Assembly (NCBI GenBank): GCA_945889545.1
Contig: CAMDCC010000005.1
Coordinates: 1 to 29,765 of the forward strand
Reading direction: 5' to 3'
From: Bifidobacterium breve
GTDB lineage: Bacteria; Actinomycetota; Acidimicrobiia; IMCC26256; PALSA-555
DNA: 29,765 nucleotides
This document shows, one piece after another, positions 20,144-26,746 of this stretch. The notes beneath the pieces are model-generated. The model was not told the origin of the DNA, did no database searches, and worked only from the letters and a program-made list of their open reading frames with translations. Every line of letters starts with the position of its first letter. The stretch's first letter is position 1. A program made the translations under genes and the position numbers.

Positions 20144-21304
20144 GTGGCGACGGACCCCGAAATCCGACAAGAGCTCATTGCGACCGTACGGCGCTTCGTA
20201 GAGCGCGACGTCATCCCGGTGGCGTCCGACCTCGAGCACGCCGACGAGTATCCCGAGGCGATCATCGCCACCATGCGAGATCTCGGACTCTTCGGGGTCA
20301 CGATCCCGGAGGAGTACGACGGCCTCGGCCTCGACCTCCTCACCTACTGCGGCGTGATCGAAGAGCTCTCGGCCGGGTGGATGACCCTCTCGGGTGTCCT
20401 CAACACGCATGTGATGTGCGCCAACCTCCTGAAGGCGAACGGAACCGAGGAGCAGAAGCAGGCGCTGCTCCCGCGCCTGGCCGCCGGCGAGATCCGCGGC
20501 GCACTCTCGTTGTCGGAGCCCGATGCGGGCAGCGACACGAGCGCGATCACCTGCAAGGCGGTGCGTGACGGCGACGAGTACGTGATCAACGGCACGAAGA
20601 CATGGGTGACCAACGGCCAGCGGGCCGGTCTCGTGGCGCTCGCGGCTCGAACCGTTGAGGGCATCACGTGCTTCATGGTCGAGAAGGAGCCGGGCGCCGA
20701 CCGCTTCGGCGGCATCAGCGTGAGTCGCAACATCGCCAAGCTCGGGTACAAGGGCATCGAGACCGTGGAGATGGCCTACGACGGTCATCGAGTGCCAGCC
20801 GACGCCGTGCTCGGTGGTGACGCCGGGCTGGGCCACGGCCAGCACTTCATCCTCTCGGCGCTCGAGGTGGGGCGCATCAACATCGCTGCGCGGGCTGTGG
20901 GCGTGGGTCGCGCCGCGTTCGAGGCCGCGATTCGATACGCGCAGCAACGCCACACGTTCGGCAAGCCGATCGCGCAGCACCAAGCCATCCAGGGGAAGCT
21001 CGCCGACATGGGGACGCAGCTCGAAGCGGCGCGTCTGCTCACGCACAACGCGGCGGAGCGCAAGGACCGTGGCGAGCGCTGCGACGTGGAAGCCGGCATG
21101 GCCAAGCTGTTCGCCAGCGAGGCCGCATTTGAGATTGCCACTGAGGCGATGCGTATCCACGGCGGCGTCGGCTACACGACCGAGCTCCCGATCGAGCGCT
21201 ACTTCCGCGACGCGCCGCTCATGATCATCGGCGAAGGCACCAACGAGATCCAACGCCTCGTCATCGCCCGTGGCCTACTCCAGCGCTACGCCATCGACGA
21301 GTAG
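20144..21304 (+). CDS. Acyl-CoA dehydrogenase (ordinary length)
   Basis: A 386-residue FAD enzyme that introduces the alpha-beta double bond into acyl-CoA. Helical N-terminal domain 1-115; FAD contact ALSLSEPDAGSD (120-131); YVINGTKTWVTNG (146-158) in the middle sheet; C-terminal domain with RHTFGKPIAQHQAIQGKLADM, then MRIHGGVGYTTELPIERYFRDAPLMIIGEGTNEIQ with the catalytic-base Glu364. Chain-length preference is unclear; short or branched chains are likely from the general resemblance to FadE-type enzymes. The GTG start follows the TAGGGT element, and the gene ends 5 nt before the hydrolase-cyclase gene, with which it may be cotranscribed. Confidence 0.9.
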   Translation: MATDPEIRQELIATVRRFVERDVIPVASDLEHADEYPEAIIATMRDLGLFGVTIPEEYDGLGLDLLTYCGVIEELSAGWMTLSGVLNTHVMCANLLKANGTEEQKQALLPRLAAGEIRGALSLSEPDAGSDTSAITCKAVRDGDEYVINGTKTWVTNGQRAGLVALAARTVEGITCFMVEKEPGADRFGGISVSRNIAKLGYKGIETVEMAYDGHRVPADAVLGGDAGLGHGQHFILSALEVGRINIAARAVGVGRAAFEAAIRYAQQRHTFGKPIAQHQAIQGKLADMGTQLEAARLLTHNAAERKDRGERCDVEAGMAKLFASEAAFEIATEAMRIHGGVGYTTELPIERYFRDAPLMIIGEGTNEIQRLVIARGLLQRYAIDE

Positions 21305-21309
21305 CGAAC

Positions 21310-22644
21310 ATGATTCGGCGGCCGGAGACGCGGTACGCGCGAGCGCACGACGGGGCGTACCTCGCGTACCAGGTGGTCGGAGCCGGCGAAGTCGACGTGA
21401 TCTTTCACCCGGGCGCGGTAACGCACCTCGAGATGATCTGGGACTTCCCCACAATCACGCGCTTCATCCAACGTCTCGCTTCGATGGCGCGCGTCATCAC
21501 CTTCGATGCCCGGGGTGTCGGCGCGTCAGACCCGATCCCGATCGACCGGCCGTACGGGCTCGATGACGTCGTTTCCGATGTGCTCGCGATCGTTGACGCC
21601 TCGGGAGCCACGAACCCGGCCTTCATGGCCGAGACCTTCTCGGGACCAGCGTTCCTCCGCATCGCCGCGCAGTACCCCGAGCGGGTGCGGGCGCTCGTCC
21701 TCAGCGGTACCTATGCGCGCTTCCTCCGAGCTCCCGACTACCCGATCGGGCTTCCGCCCGAACGATTGGACGACGCGCTTCAACGGCTCGAGGAAACGTG
21801 GGGAACGGGCGCATCGGCCGCGCTGTTCATGCCGAGTCTCGCGGCCAGCTCCGCGCAGCGAGCCGAGTGGGCTCGCTACGAGCGCGGGTGCGTGAGCCCC
21901 GGAAGGGTCACGCGGTTCGCCCGGACCTGGTGGACCGTGGACGCCCGTGCCGACGCTGCGCTGATCACCGTGCCGACGTTGGTCGTGCACTCGGTGGATG
22001 ATCCGATCGTGCCCATCGAGCACGCCCGATACCTCGCGGAGCACATCCCGGACGCACGGTTCGTGGAGCGTCATGGCGACCGCCACGCCACCGCGGACAA
22101 CGTCGAGGACGTCATCGCGATCTGCGGCGAATTCTTGCTCGGCCATTCTGCTGTCAGTGTGCCTGGAGCCTTGACCACGGTGGCGTTCGTCGACATCGCG
22201 GACTCAACCGGCCGAGCGAGTCGGGTGGGTGATCGCCGCTGGCGTGACCTGCTCGACGACTTCCGTCAGACTGTGCGCGCCGAGCTCGTGGTCTTCGACG
22301 GCCGCGAGGTAAACACCCGTGGCGACGATTTCCTCCTCGAGTTCGGAGCCCCGCGGTCGGCCGTCGCGTGCGTGCTCGCGATTCGCGAGCGTGCGGAGGT
22401 CCTCGGGCTGGACGTGCGGGCCGGGGTGCACGTCGGGGAGGTCGAGCAGCTCGGGGACGACCTCGCCGGGCTGGCGGTGCATATCGGCGCGCGCATCGCC
22501 GAGCTGGCTCGAGCCGGCGACATCCTTGTCTCGCAGACCGTGCGCGACGTCGTCATCGGGTCCGGGCTCGAGCTCGCCGACCGCGGCACCCACGAGCTCA
22601 AGGGCGTGCCGGGCGAGTGGAGCCTCTTCGCGGTCGGCTCGTAG
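21310..22644 (+). CDS. Alpha/beta-hydrolase-adenylyl cyclase fusion (Rv1900c-like)
   Basis: A 444-residue protein. Residues 8-277 form an alpha/beta-hydrolase; 285-443 a class III nucleotide cyclase. This architecture is that of M. tuberculosis Rv1900c (LipJ). Cyclase: metal-binding Asp295 (AFVDIADSTGRA) and Asp339 (TRGDD), Arg395 in AVHIGARI. The substrate-specifying Lys is Asn335 and the transition-state Asn is His391; as I recall, both are also non-canonical in Rv1900c, which still makes cAMP. Hydrolase: the nucleophile elbow reads AETFSG (107-112) where GxSxG is expected, so Thr109 replaces Ser; Asp231 (VDDPIVP) and His259 (GDRH) remain. The hydrolase may therefore be a sensor rather than an enzyme. 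It starts 5 nt after the dehydrogenase stop. Confidence 0.85.
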   Translation: MIRRPETRYARAHDGAYLAYQVVGAGEVDVIFHPGAVTHLEMIWDFPTITRFIQRLASMARVITFDARGVGASDPIPIDRPYGLDDVVSDVLAIVDASGATNPAFMAETFSGPAFLRIAAQYPERVRALVLSGTYARFLRAPDYPIGLPPERLDDALQRLEETWGTGASAALFMPSLAASSAQRAEWARYERGCVSPGRVTRFARTWWTVDARADAALITVPTLVVHSVDDPIVPIEHARYLAEHIPDARFVERHGDRHATADNVEDVIAICGEFLLGHSAVSVPGALTTVAFVDIADSTGRASRVGDRRWRDLLDDFRQTVRAELVVFDGREVNTRGDDFLLEFGAPRSAVACVLAIRERAEVLGLDVRAGVHVGEVEQLGDDLAGLAVHIGARIAELARAGDILVSQTVRDVVIGSGLELADRGTHELKGVPGEWSLFAVGS

Positions 22645-22647
22645 GCT
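22642..22647 (+). promoter_or_regulatory. -10 element (TAGGCT) overlapping the cyclase stop codon
   Basis: TAGGCT lies 7 nt before ATG 22655. Its first three bases are the TAG stop of the preceding gene, so the MaoC gene can be transcribed separately. Confidence 0.5.
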
Positions 22648-22654
22648 TCCCACG

Positions 22655-23161
22655 ATGACCGTGCATGAGCGCCCGTTTGGTCGGTACTTCGAGGACTTCG
22701 AAGTGGACGACATCTACAAGCACTGGCCCGGCAAGACGATCACCGAGGCCGACGATCATCTCTTCTGCATGATCACGATGAACCACCACCCGCTGCACAC
22801 CGACGCGTGGTTCGCCGAGACGCAGACCCAGTTCGGCAAGAACGTAGTGGTGGGCAACCTCGTGTACTCGCTGGTGCTCGGCATGAGCGTTCCCGATGTG
22901 AGCGGCGTGGCCATCGCGAACCTCGAGGTGGAAGAGCTCAAGCACAGCAAGCCCACCTTCCACGGCGACACGATCTACGCCGAGACGAAAGTGCTCGGGA
23001 AGCAACAGTCGGTGAGCAAACCCGACCGCGGCATCGTGACGGTCGAGACACGCGGCTTCAACCAGCGGGGCGAAGAGGTGTGCTACTTCCGACGCAAGGT
23101 GATGGTGCCCACGCGGGATGCGGCCAAGCCCCGGCAGCGGCCGTACACCTCTCCTGAGTAA
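22655..23161 (+). CDS. MaoC-like hydratase (mesaconyl-CoA hydratase candidate)
   Basis: A 168-residue single hot-dog domain. GRYFEDFEVDDIYKHWPGKTITEADDHLFCMITMNHHPLHTDAWFAETQTQFGKNVVVGNLVYSLVLGM is the hydratase-2 core, with an Asp/His catalytic pair in EADDHLFCMITMNHHPLH; the strands NLEVEELKHSKPTFHGDTIYAETKVLGK and IVTVETRGFNQRGEEVCYFRRKVMVP complete the fold. The family hydrates enoyl-CoA esters. Single-domain MaoC genes sit next to CitE- and Mcd-type genes in Streptomyces ethylmalonyl-CoA clusters as I remember them, and a MaoC/CitE/FadE trio also occurs in mycobacteria (Rv2498c-2500c region). Mesaconyl-CoA hydration is thus the favoured role, not a proven one. Leaderless start. Confidence 0.8.
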   Translation: MTVHERPFGRYFEDFEVDDIYKHWPGKTITEADDHLFCMITMNHHPLHTDAWFAETQTQFGKNVVVGNLVYSLVLGMSVPDVSGVAIANLEVEELKHSKPTFHGDTIYAETKVLGKQQSVSKPDRGIVTVETRGFNQRGEEVCYFRRKVMVPTRDAAKPRQRPYTSPE

Positions 23162-23195
23162 CTGTCTCTTCTGCGGGACATCCGAGCCCGCTTCG

Positions 23196-23201
23196 TAACC
23201 T
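23196..23201 (+). promoter_or_regulatory. -10 element (TAACCT) for the MBL hydrolase-flavin reductase operon
   Basis: TAACCT lies 8 nt before ATG 23210, with no Shine-Dalgarno between; leaderless type. Confidence 0.5.
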
Positions 23202-23209
23202 GGGTCGCG

Positions 23210-24127
23210 ATGACTATCCTCACCTCCCCAATGAGTGGCGTCCGGCTGACCTTCTATGGCGTTCGGGGCTCGACGCCCTGCGACGCAGCGCGTTACGAGC
23301 GCTATGGCGGGAACACATCGTGTGTCGCCCTCGAAGCGCCCGGCCACGACCCGGTGATCTTCGACCTGGGCACGGGGCTTCGCGAGTACGGCGACATCGT
23401 GACCGAACAGTTCCGTGCCGAGCTCGAAGGCAATCGGTTGGCCACCCCGTACCGGTCGACGGTGCTCCTCACGCACCTCCACTGGGACCACATCATGGGA
23501 TTGCCCTTCTTCACTCCGGCGTTCCGGCCCGACGCGGTCATCGACGTGTACGGGCCGCGCCAGGAAGGCGGGTCACTCCTCGAGGTGTTCACCGGCGTGA
23601 TGTCCCCGCCATACTTCCCGATCACGCCGGTTCAGCTCGGTGGCACCGTCACGTTCCGCGACGTGGGTGAGGACGACTTCGCGATCAACGGATCGAAGGT
23701 GCGGGCGCGATGGGTGCGCCACACCGATCCCACCCTCGGCTACCGCATCGAGCTCGAAGGCACGTCGGTGGCGTACCTCTCTGACCATGGGCCCGGTTGT
23801 GCGCCCGACGACTCCGACGACTTCATCCCGAAGGGTGTGCTCGAGCTCTGCGATGGCGCTGACGTGCTCATGCACGATGCCCAGCACACATCGCTCGAGT
23901 ACGAGACCAAACGTCACTTTGGTCACTCGACGATCGAGTACGCCGTGCACGTAGCGCAAGAGGCCGGGGTCCGTCATCTGGTGCTGTTCCACCACTGCCC
24001 GACCCATGGCGATGACGCGGTCGACGAGATGCTCGAACGTGCTCGCGACCTTGCATCACGGGGATCGGGCAGCCTCGAGGTAAGCGCCGCGGCGGAGGGG
24101 CACGTGCTGCCCGTCGTACCTCGATGA
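23210..24127 (+). CDS. MBL-fold metallo-hydrolase (PhnP/RNase Z-like branch)
   Basis: A 305-residue metallo-beta-lactamase fold protein. The start VRLTFYGVRGSTPC and RYGGNTSCVAL is typical of the COG1235/PhnP-like branch. Zinc motif LTHLHWDHIMGLPFF (His89, His91, Asp93, His94); further ligands in WVRHTDPTLGYRI, YLSDHGPG, LMHDAQHTSLEYE and LFHHCPTHGDD. Relatives hydrolyse phosphodiester bonds, including cyclic phosphates and nucleotides. With a cyclase fusion gene close by, a cyclic-nucleotide phosphodiesterase role is conceivable but only by proximity. The ATG at 23210 fits the leaderless -10; a second ATG at residue 8 is possible. The stop overlaps the flavin reductase ATG (ATGA). Confidence 0.8.
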   Translation: MTILTSPMSGVRLTFYGVRGSTPCDAARYERYGGNTSCVALEAPGHDPVIFDLGTGLREYGDIVTEQFRAELEGNRLATPYRSTVLLTHLHWDHIMGLPFFTPAFRPDAVIDVYGPRQEGGSLLEVFTGVMSPPYFPITPVQLGGTVTFRDVGEDDFAINGSKVRARWVRHTDPTLGYRIELEGTSVAYLSDHGPGCAPDDSDDFIPKGVLELCDGADVLMHDAQHTSLEYETKRHFGHSTIEYAVHVAQEAGVRHLVLFHHCPTHGDDAVDEMLERARDLASRGSGSLEVSAAAEGHVLPVVPR

Positions 24128-24654
24128 GCGAGTCTTCCCAAGCGAGCGAGAACGAAGACGTCTATCGCCCCGACGCCGCAGAGTTCCGCACCGTGCTCGG
24201 CCAGTTCGCGACTGGCGTCACGATCATCACGGCGATCGACGAGGACGAGCCAGTCGGCGTGGCGGCCAACTCGTTCACGTCGGTGTCGCTCGATCCGCCG
24301 CTCGTGTTGTTCTGCGTTGCGCGCACGTCAACCACCTGGCCGCGTATCGAGCGCGCCCGGAAGTTCGCGGTCAATGTCCTAGGCGAGCACCAGGAAGCGC
24401 TCTGTCGCCTCTTCGCCACCAAGGACGTCGATCGATTCGCCCAAGTCGATTGGCACCTCGGAGTGGGCGGCTCGCCCGTACTCCACGACTGCATCGCGTA
24501 TCTCGACTGTGAGTTCTGGGCCGAGTACGACGGCGGTGACCACATCATCGTCGTCGGGCGAGTTCTCGACCTGGGTGTCGAGCATCACAACGGACCGCTC
24601 GTCTTCCACCAGGGGAAGTACGGCCGGTTCGTGACCGCCGAGGGCACGCCCTGA
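24124..24654 (+). CDS. Flavin reductase-like (FMN-binding split barrel) protein
   Basis: A 176-residue protein of the flavin reductase (DIM6/NTAB, HpaC) family. FRTVLGQFATGVTIITAIDEDEPVGVAANSFTSVSLDPPLVLFCVARTSTTWP holds the FMN-binding strands; KFAVNVLGEHQEALCRLFATKDVDRF and HIIVVGRVLDLGVEHHNGPLVFHQGKYGRFV complete the barrel. Such proteins reduce FMN with NAD(P)H, usually to supply a two-component monooxygenase, which is not coded in this window. The gene is coupled by a 4-nt overlap to the MBL hydrolase gene. Confidence 0.85.
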   Translation: MSESSQASENEDVYRPDAAEFRTVLGQFATGVTIITAIDEDEPVGVAANSFTSVSLDPPLVLFCVARTSTTWPRIERARKFAVNVLGEHQEALCRLFATKDVDRFAQVDWHLGVGGSPVLHDCIAYLDCEFWAEYDGGDHIIVVGRVLDLGVEHHNGPLVFHQGKYGRFVTAEGTP

Positions 24655-24686
24655 GCAGTCGGCCGAGCGCGGGCAAGGCGAACGAC

Positions 24687-24857
24687 GTGACCGCGATCGT
24701 GATCGGCGACGACGCCGATCGCGTCGGAAGTGTTGTCGCCGACCTGACCGAGCGCGGCGTACGAGCCGCGGCATTCGTGGGCGACCCGGCGGCCGATCGC
24801 GACGCTGTCGTGGAGATGCTCGCCGAGCTGTTCGGGCGTCGCCCCGACGAATCCTGA
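24687..24857 (+). CDS. 56-residue hypothetical protein
   Basis: VTAIVIGDDADRVGSVVADLTERGVRAAAFVGDP, then DRDAVVEMLAELFGRRPDES. It begins like a beta-alpha-beta unit of a Rossmann fold, but the Gly-rich dinucleotide motif is not intact and the protein ends after the second helix. It may be a small stand-alone protein or a relic of a short-chain dehydrogenase. GTG 24687 has AAGG 8 nt upstream. It lies 32 nt after the flavin reductase stop and shows the codon bias of its neighbours, so I take it as coding. Confidence 0.55.
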   Translation: MTAIVIGDDADRVGSVVADLTERGVRAAAFVGDPAADRDAVVEMLAELFGRRPDES

Positions 24858-24870
24858 GGCGCCGCGTTCC

Positions 24871-24886
24871 CTGACGCCCCCGTCAG
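24871..24886. terminator. Short inverted repeat before the ABC exporter promoter
   Basis: CTGACG-cccc-CGTCAG is a perfect 6-bp stem with a 4-nt loop, 13 nt after the small gene's stop. It may end the upstream operon, or act as an operator, because it reaches to within 9 nt of the next -10 element and covers its expected -35. Confidence 0.45.
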
Positions 24887-24895
24887 CCCCGCTGG

Positions 24896-24901
24896 TACCC
24901 T
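24896..24901 (+). promoter_or_regulatory. -10 element (TACCCT) for the heterodimeric ABC exporter
   Basis: TACCCT lies 54 nt before ATG 24956; unlike the other genes this one would have a leader of about 48 nt, ending in GGGAAA and GAGGG ribosome-site candidates. The preceding inverted repeat overlaps the -35 region. Confidence 0.4.
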
Positions 24902-24955
24902 CGGCCCCCATCGGCGCGACCCAATCGGCGCGAACGGTCTCGGGAAACGTGAGGG

Positions 24956-26746
24956 ATGTCGGATCAAGCAAGAGAGGCCCAGTTGCGCCGCGCCGGGTGG
25001 CGGCTCATGGCCTCCACCGTACGCCCACAGCGGACGTGGGTGATTCTCGGCGTCGGCGCCGGCGCGGTGTGGACGTCCGCCAAGATTGTGATTCCCGCCT
25101 TTGCGGGCGCGGCGATCGACGACGGCATCACTCCCGGCGACGGTGGCGTCATCCTCAAGTACGTCGTGCTGATCCTGCTCGTCGGACTCGTGCAGGCCGG
25201 GGGAACCGCACTGCGGCGATATAGCGCCTTCCGCATCTCGTACCGCGCGGAGACCGACCTTCGGCAACGCCTCTTCGCCCACCTGCAACGCCTGCACTTC
25301 GCGTTCCACGACCAAGCCCAGACGGGTCAGCTCATGGCACGCGCGAACTCAGATATTCAGCAGGTGAACCAGGTCGTCATCATGTTGCCGCTCACGATCT
25401 CGAACATCATCATCCTGTTGGGCACGGTCGCCGTGATGATGTTGAAGAGCGTGGCGCTCGCATTGCTCGCGCTCGGCACCCTTCCACTGCTCGGGTACTT
25501 CGCCACCCGCTTCTCACATCGCATCGCTCCGGTGTCGTTAGCACTCCAACAAGAGCTCGGTGACCTCTCAGGCGTGGTCGAGGAGAGCGTCGCCGGCGTG
25601 CGCGTGGTCAAGGGCTTCGGTGCCGAACGGCGGCAGGAGGCCCGGCTCACCATCGAGGCCGACTCGGTCTTGGACCGCGCACTGGTCGCCGCCAAGATGC
25701 GCTCGAACTTCCTTCCACTTGTCGACTTCCTGCCCGCGATCGCGCTCGTTGCGATTCTCTGGTACGGCGGCCACCTGGTGCTCGACAACAAGCTCCAGAT
25801 CGGCGATCTCCTGCAGTTCAACGCCTACATCCTGATGCTGATCTGGCCGTTGCGGCTCACCGGGATGCTCGTGGCGCAGTCGGCGCGCTCGGCCGCGGCT
25901 GCCGGCCGCATCTTCGAGATCCTCGAGACCGATACCGCGGTTGTCGATCCGCCCCATCCCAAGCCGCTGCCGCCGACCGGGCACGGCGAGCTGCGCTTCG
26001 AGAGCGTGCGCTTCGGCTACTCGAGCGGCAAGCCGGTACTCGATGGATTCGACCTGACGGTGCAAGGCGGTGAGGCAGTCGCAATCGTGGGGTCCACCGG
26101 TAGCGGCAAGACGACCGTTGCCCGGTTGCTGCCTCGCTTCTACGACGTCACCGACGGGCGCGTGCTGGTCGATGGCGTCGACGTGCGCGAGGTGGCGCTC
26201 CACGACCTCCGACGCAGCATCGGCATCGTCTTCGAGGACACGTTCCTCTTCTCCGACACAGTGTCCGCGAACATCGCATTCGCAGTTCCTGACGCGCCCC
26301 TCGAAGCGGTACGCGCCGCAGCGCGGCTGGCCGGAGCCGACGAATTCGTGGTCGACCTGCCCGACAAGTACGACACGGTGATCGGTGAGCAGGGCTACTC
26401 GCTTTCCGGAGGTCAACGGCAACGGATCGCGATCGCTCGGGCCGTGCTTGCCGACCCACGGGTGCTGATCCTCGACGACGCCACGTCGTCGGTCGATCCC
26501 ACCAAGGAGCACGAGATCCGCGCCGCGCTCCAGCAAGTGATGCAGGACCGGACCACGCTGATCATCGCCCACCGCGCCGCCACGATCGCACTCGCGGATC
26601 GTGTGGTGCTGCTCGACGCCGGTCACATCGTCGCCGAAGGCACACACCACGAGCTGCTCGAGAACTCTGAGATGTACCGCCAGATCCTTGCGCAAGGAAC
26701 AACCGACCCTGGCGCGTCGACCGAGCCCGAACGCACCCGCCCATGA
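24956..26746 (+). CDS. ABC exporter subunit with degenerate ATP site (heterodimer partner 1)
   Basis: A 596-residue half-transporter. Six membrane helices lie at about 25-315 (VILGVGAGAVWTSAKIVIP; VVLILLVGLVQ; TISNIIILLGTVAVMML; LPLVDFLPAIALVAILW). ATPase domain: Walker A GSTGSGKTT (379-387), canonical signature LSGGQ (483-487), switch His539. Walker B ends ILDDATS, so the catalytic Glu is Asp508, and the Q-loop Gln is Glu427 (IVFEDTFLF). The next gene has the opposite pattern, which identifies a heterodimer with one consensus and one degenerate ATP site. Substrate unknown; drugs, lipids or peptides are typical for this class. ATGA overlap with partner 2. Confidence 0.9.
   Translation: MSDQAREAQLRRAGWRLMASTVRPQRTWVILGVGAGAVWTSAKIVIPAFAGAAIDDGITPGDGGVILKYVVLILLVGLVQAGGTALRRYSAFRISYRAETDLRQRLFAHLQRLHFAFHDQAQTGQLMARANSDIQQVNQVVIMLPLTISNIIILLGTVAVMMLKSVALALLALGTLPLLGYFATRFSHRIAPVSLALQQELGDLSGVVEESVAGVRVVKGFGAERRQEARLTIEADSVLDRALVAAKMRSNFLPLVDFLPAIALVAILWYGGHLVLDNKLQIGDLLQFNAYILMLIWPLRLTGMLVAQSARSAAAAGRIFEILETDTAVVDPPHPKPLPPTGHGELRFESVRFGYSSGKPVLDGFDLTVQGGEAVAIVGSTGSGKTTVARLLPRFYDVTDGRVLVDGVDVREVALHDLRRSIGIVFEDTFLFSDTVSANIAFAVPDAPLEAVRAAARLAGADEFVVDLPDKYDTVIGEQGYSLSGGQRQRIAIARAVLADPRVLILDDATSSVDPTKEHEIRAALQQVMQDRTTLIIAHRAATIALADRVVLLDAGHIVAEGTHHELLENSEMYRQILAQGTTDPGASTEPERTRP

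Noticed and set aside
18559..20568. A 669-codon open frame on the plus strand.
   Set aside because: It lies opposite the ABC exporter, whose Walker and signature motifs prove the minus strand is coding. Its protein is low-complexity and His/Asp/Arg-rich.
20144..21304. This acyl-CoA dehydrogenase as the methylsuccinyl-CoA dehydrogenase.
   Set aside because: It has ordinary length without the N-terminal extension. The 541-residue paralogue at 15354-16979 fits better.
24687..24857. A short-chain dehydrogenase.
   Set aside because: Only the first beta-alpha-beta-like part is present, and the TGxxxGxG motif is not intact. It is reported as a hypothetical protein instead.
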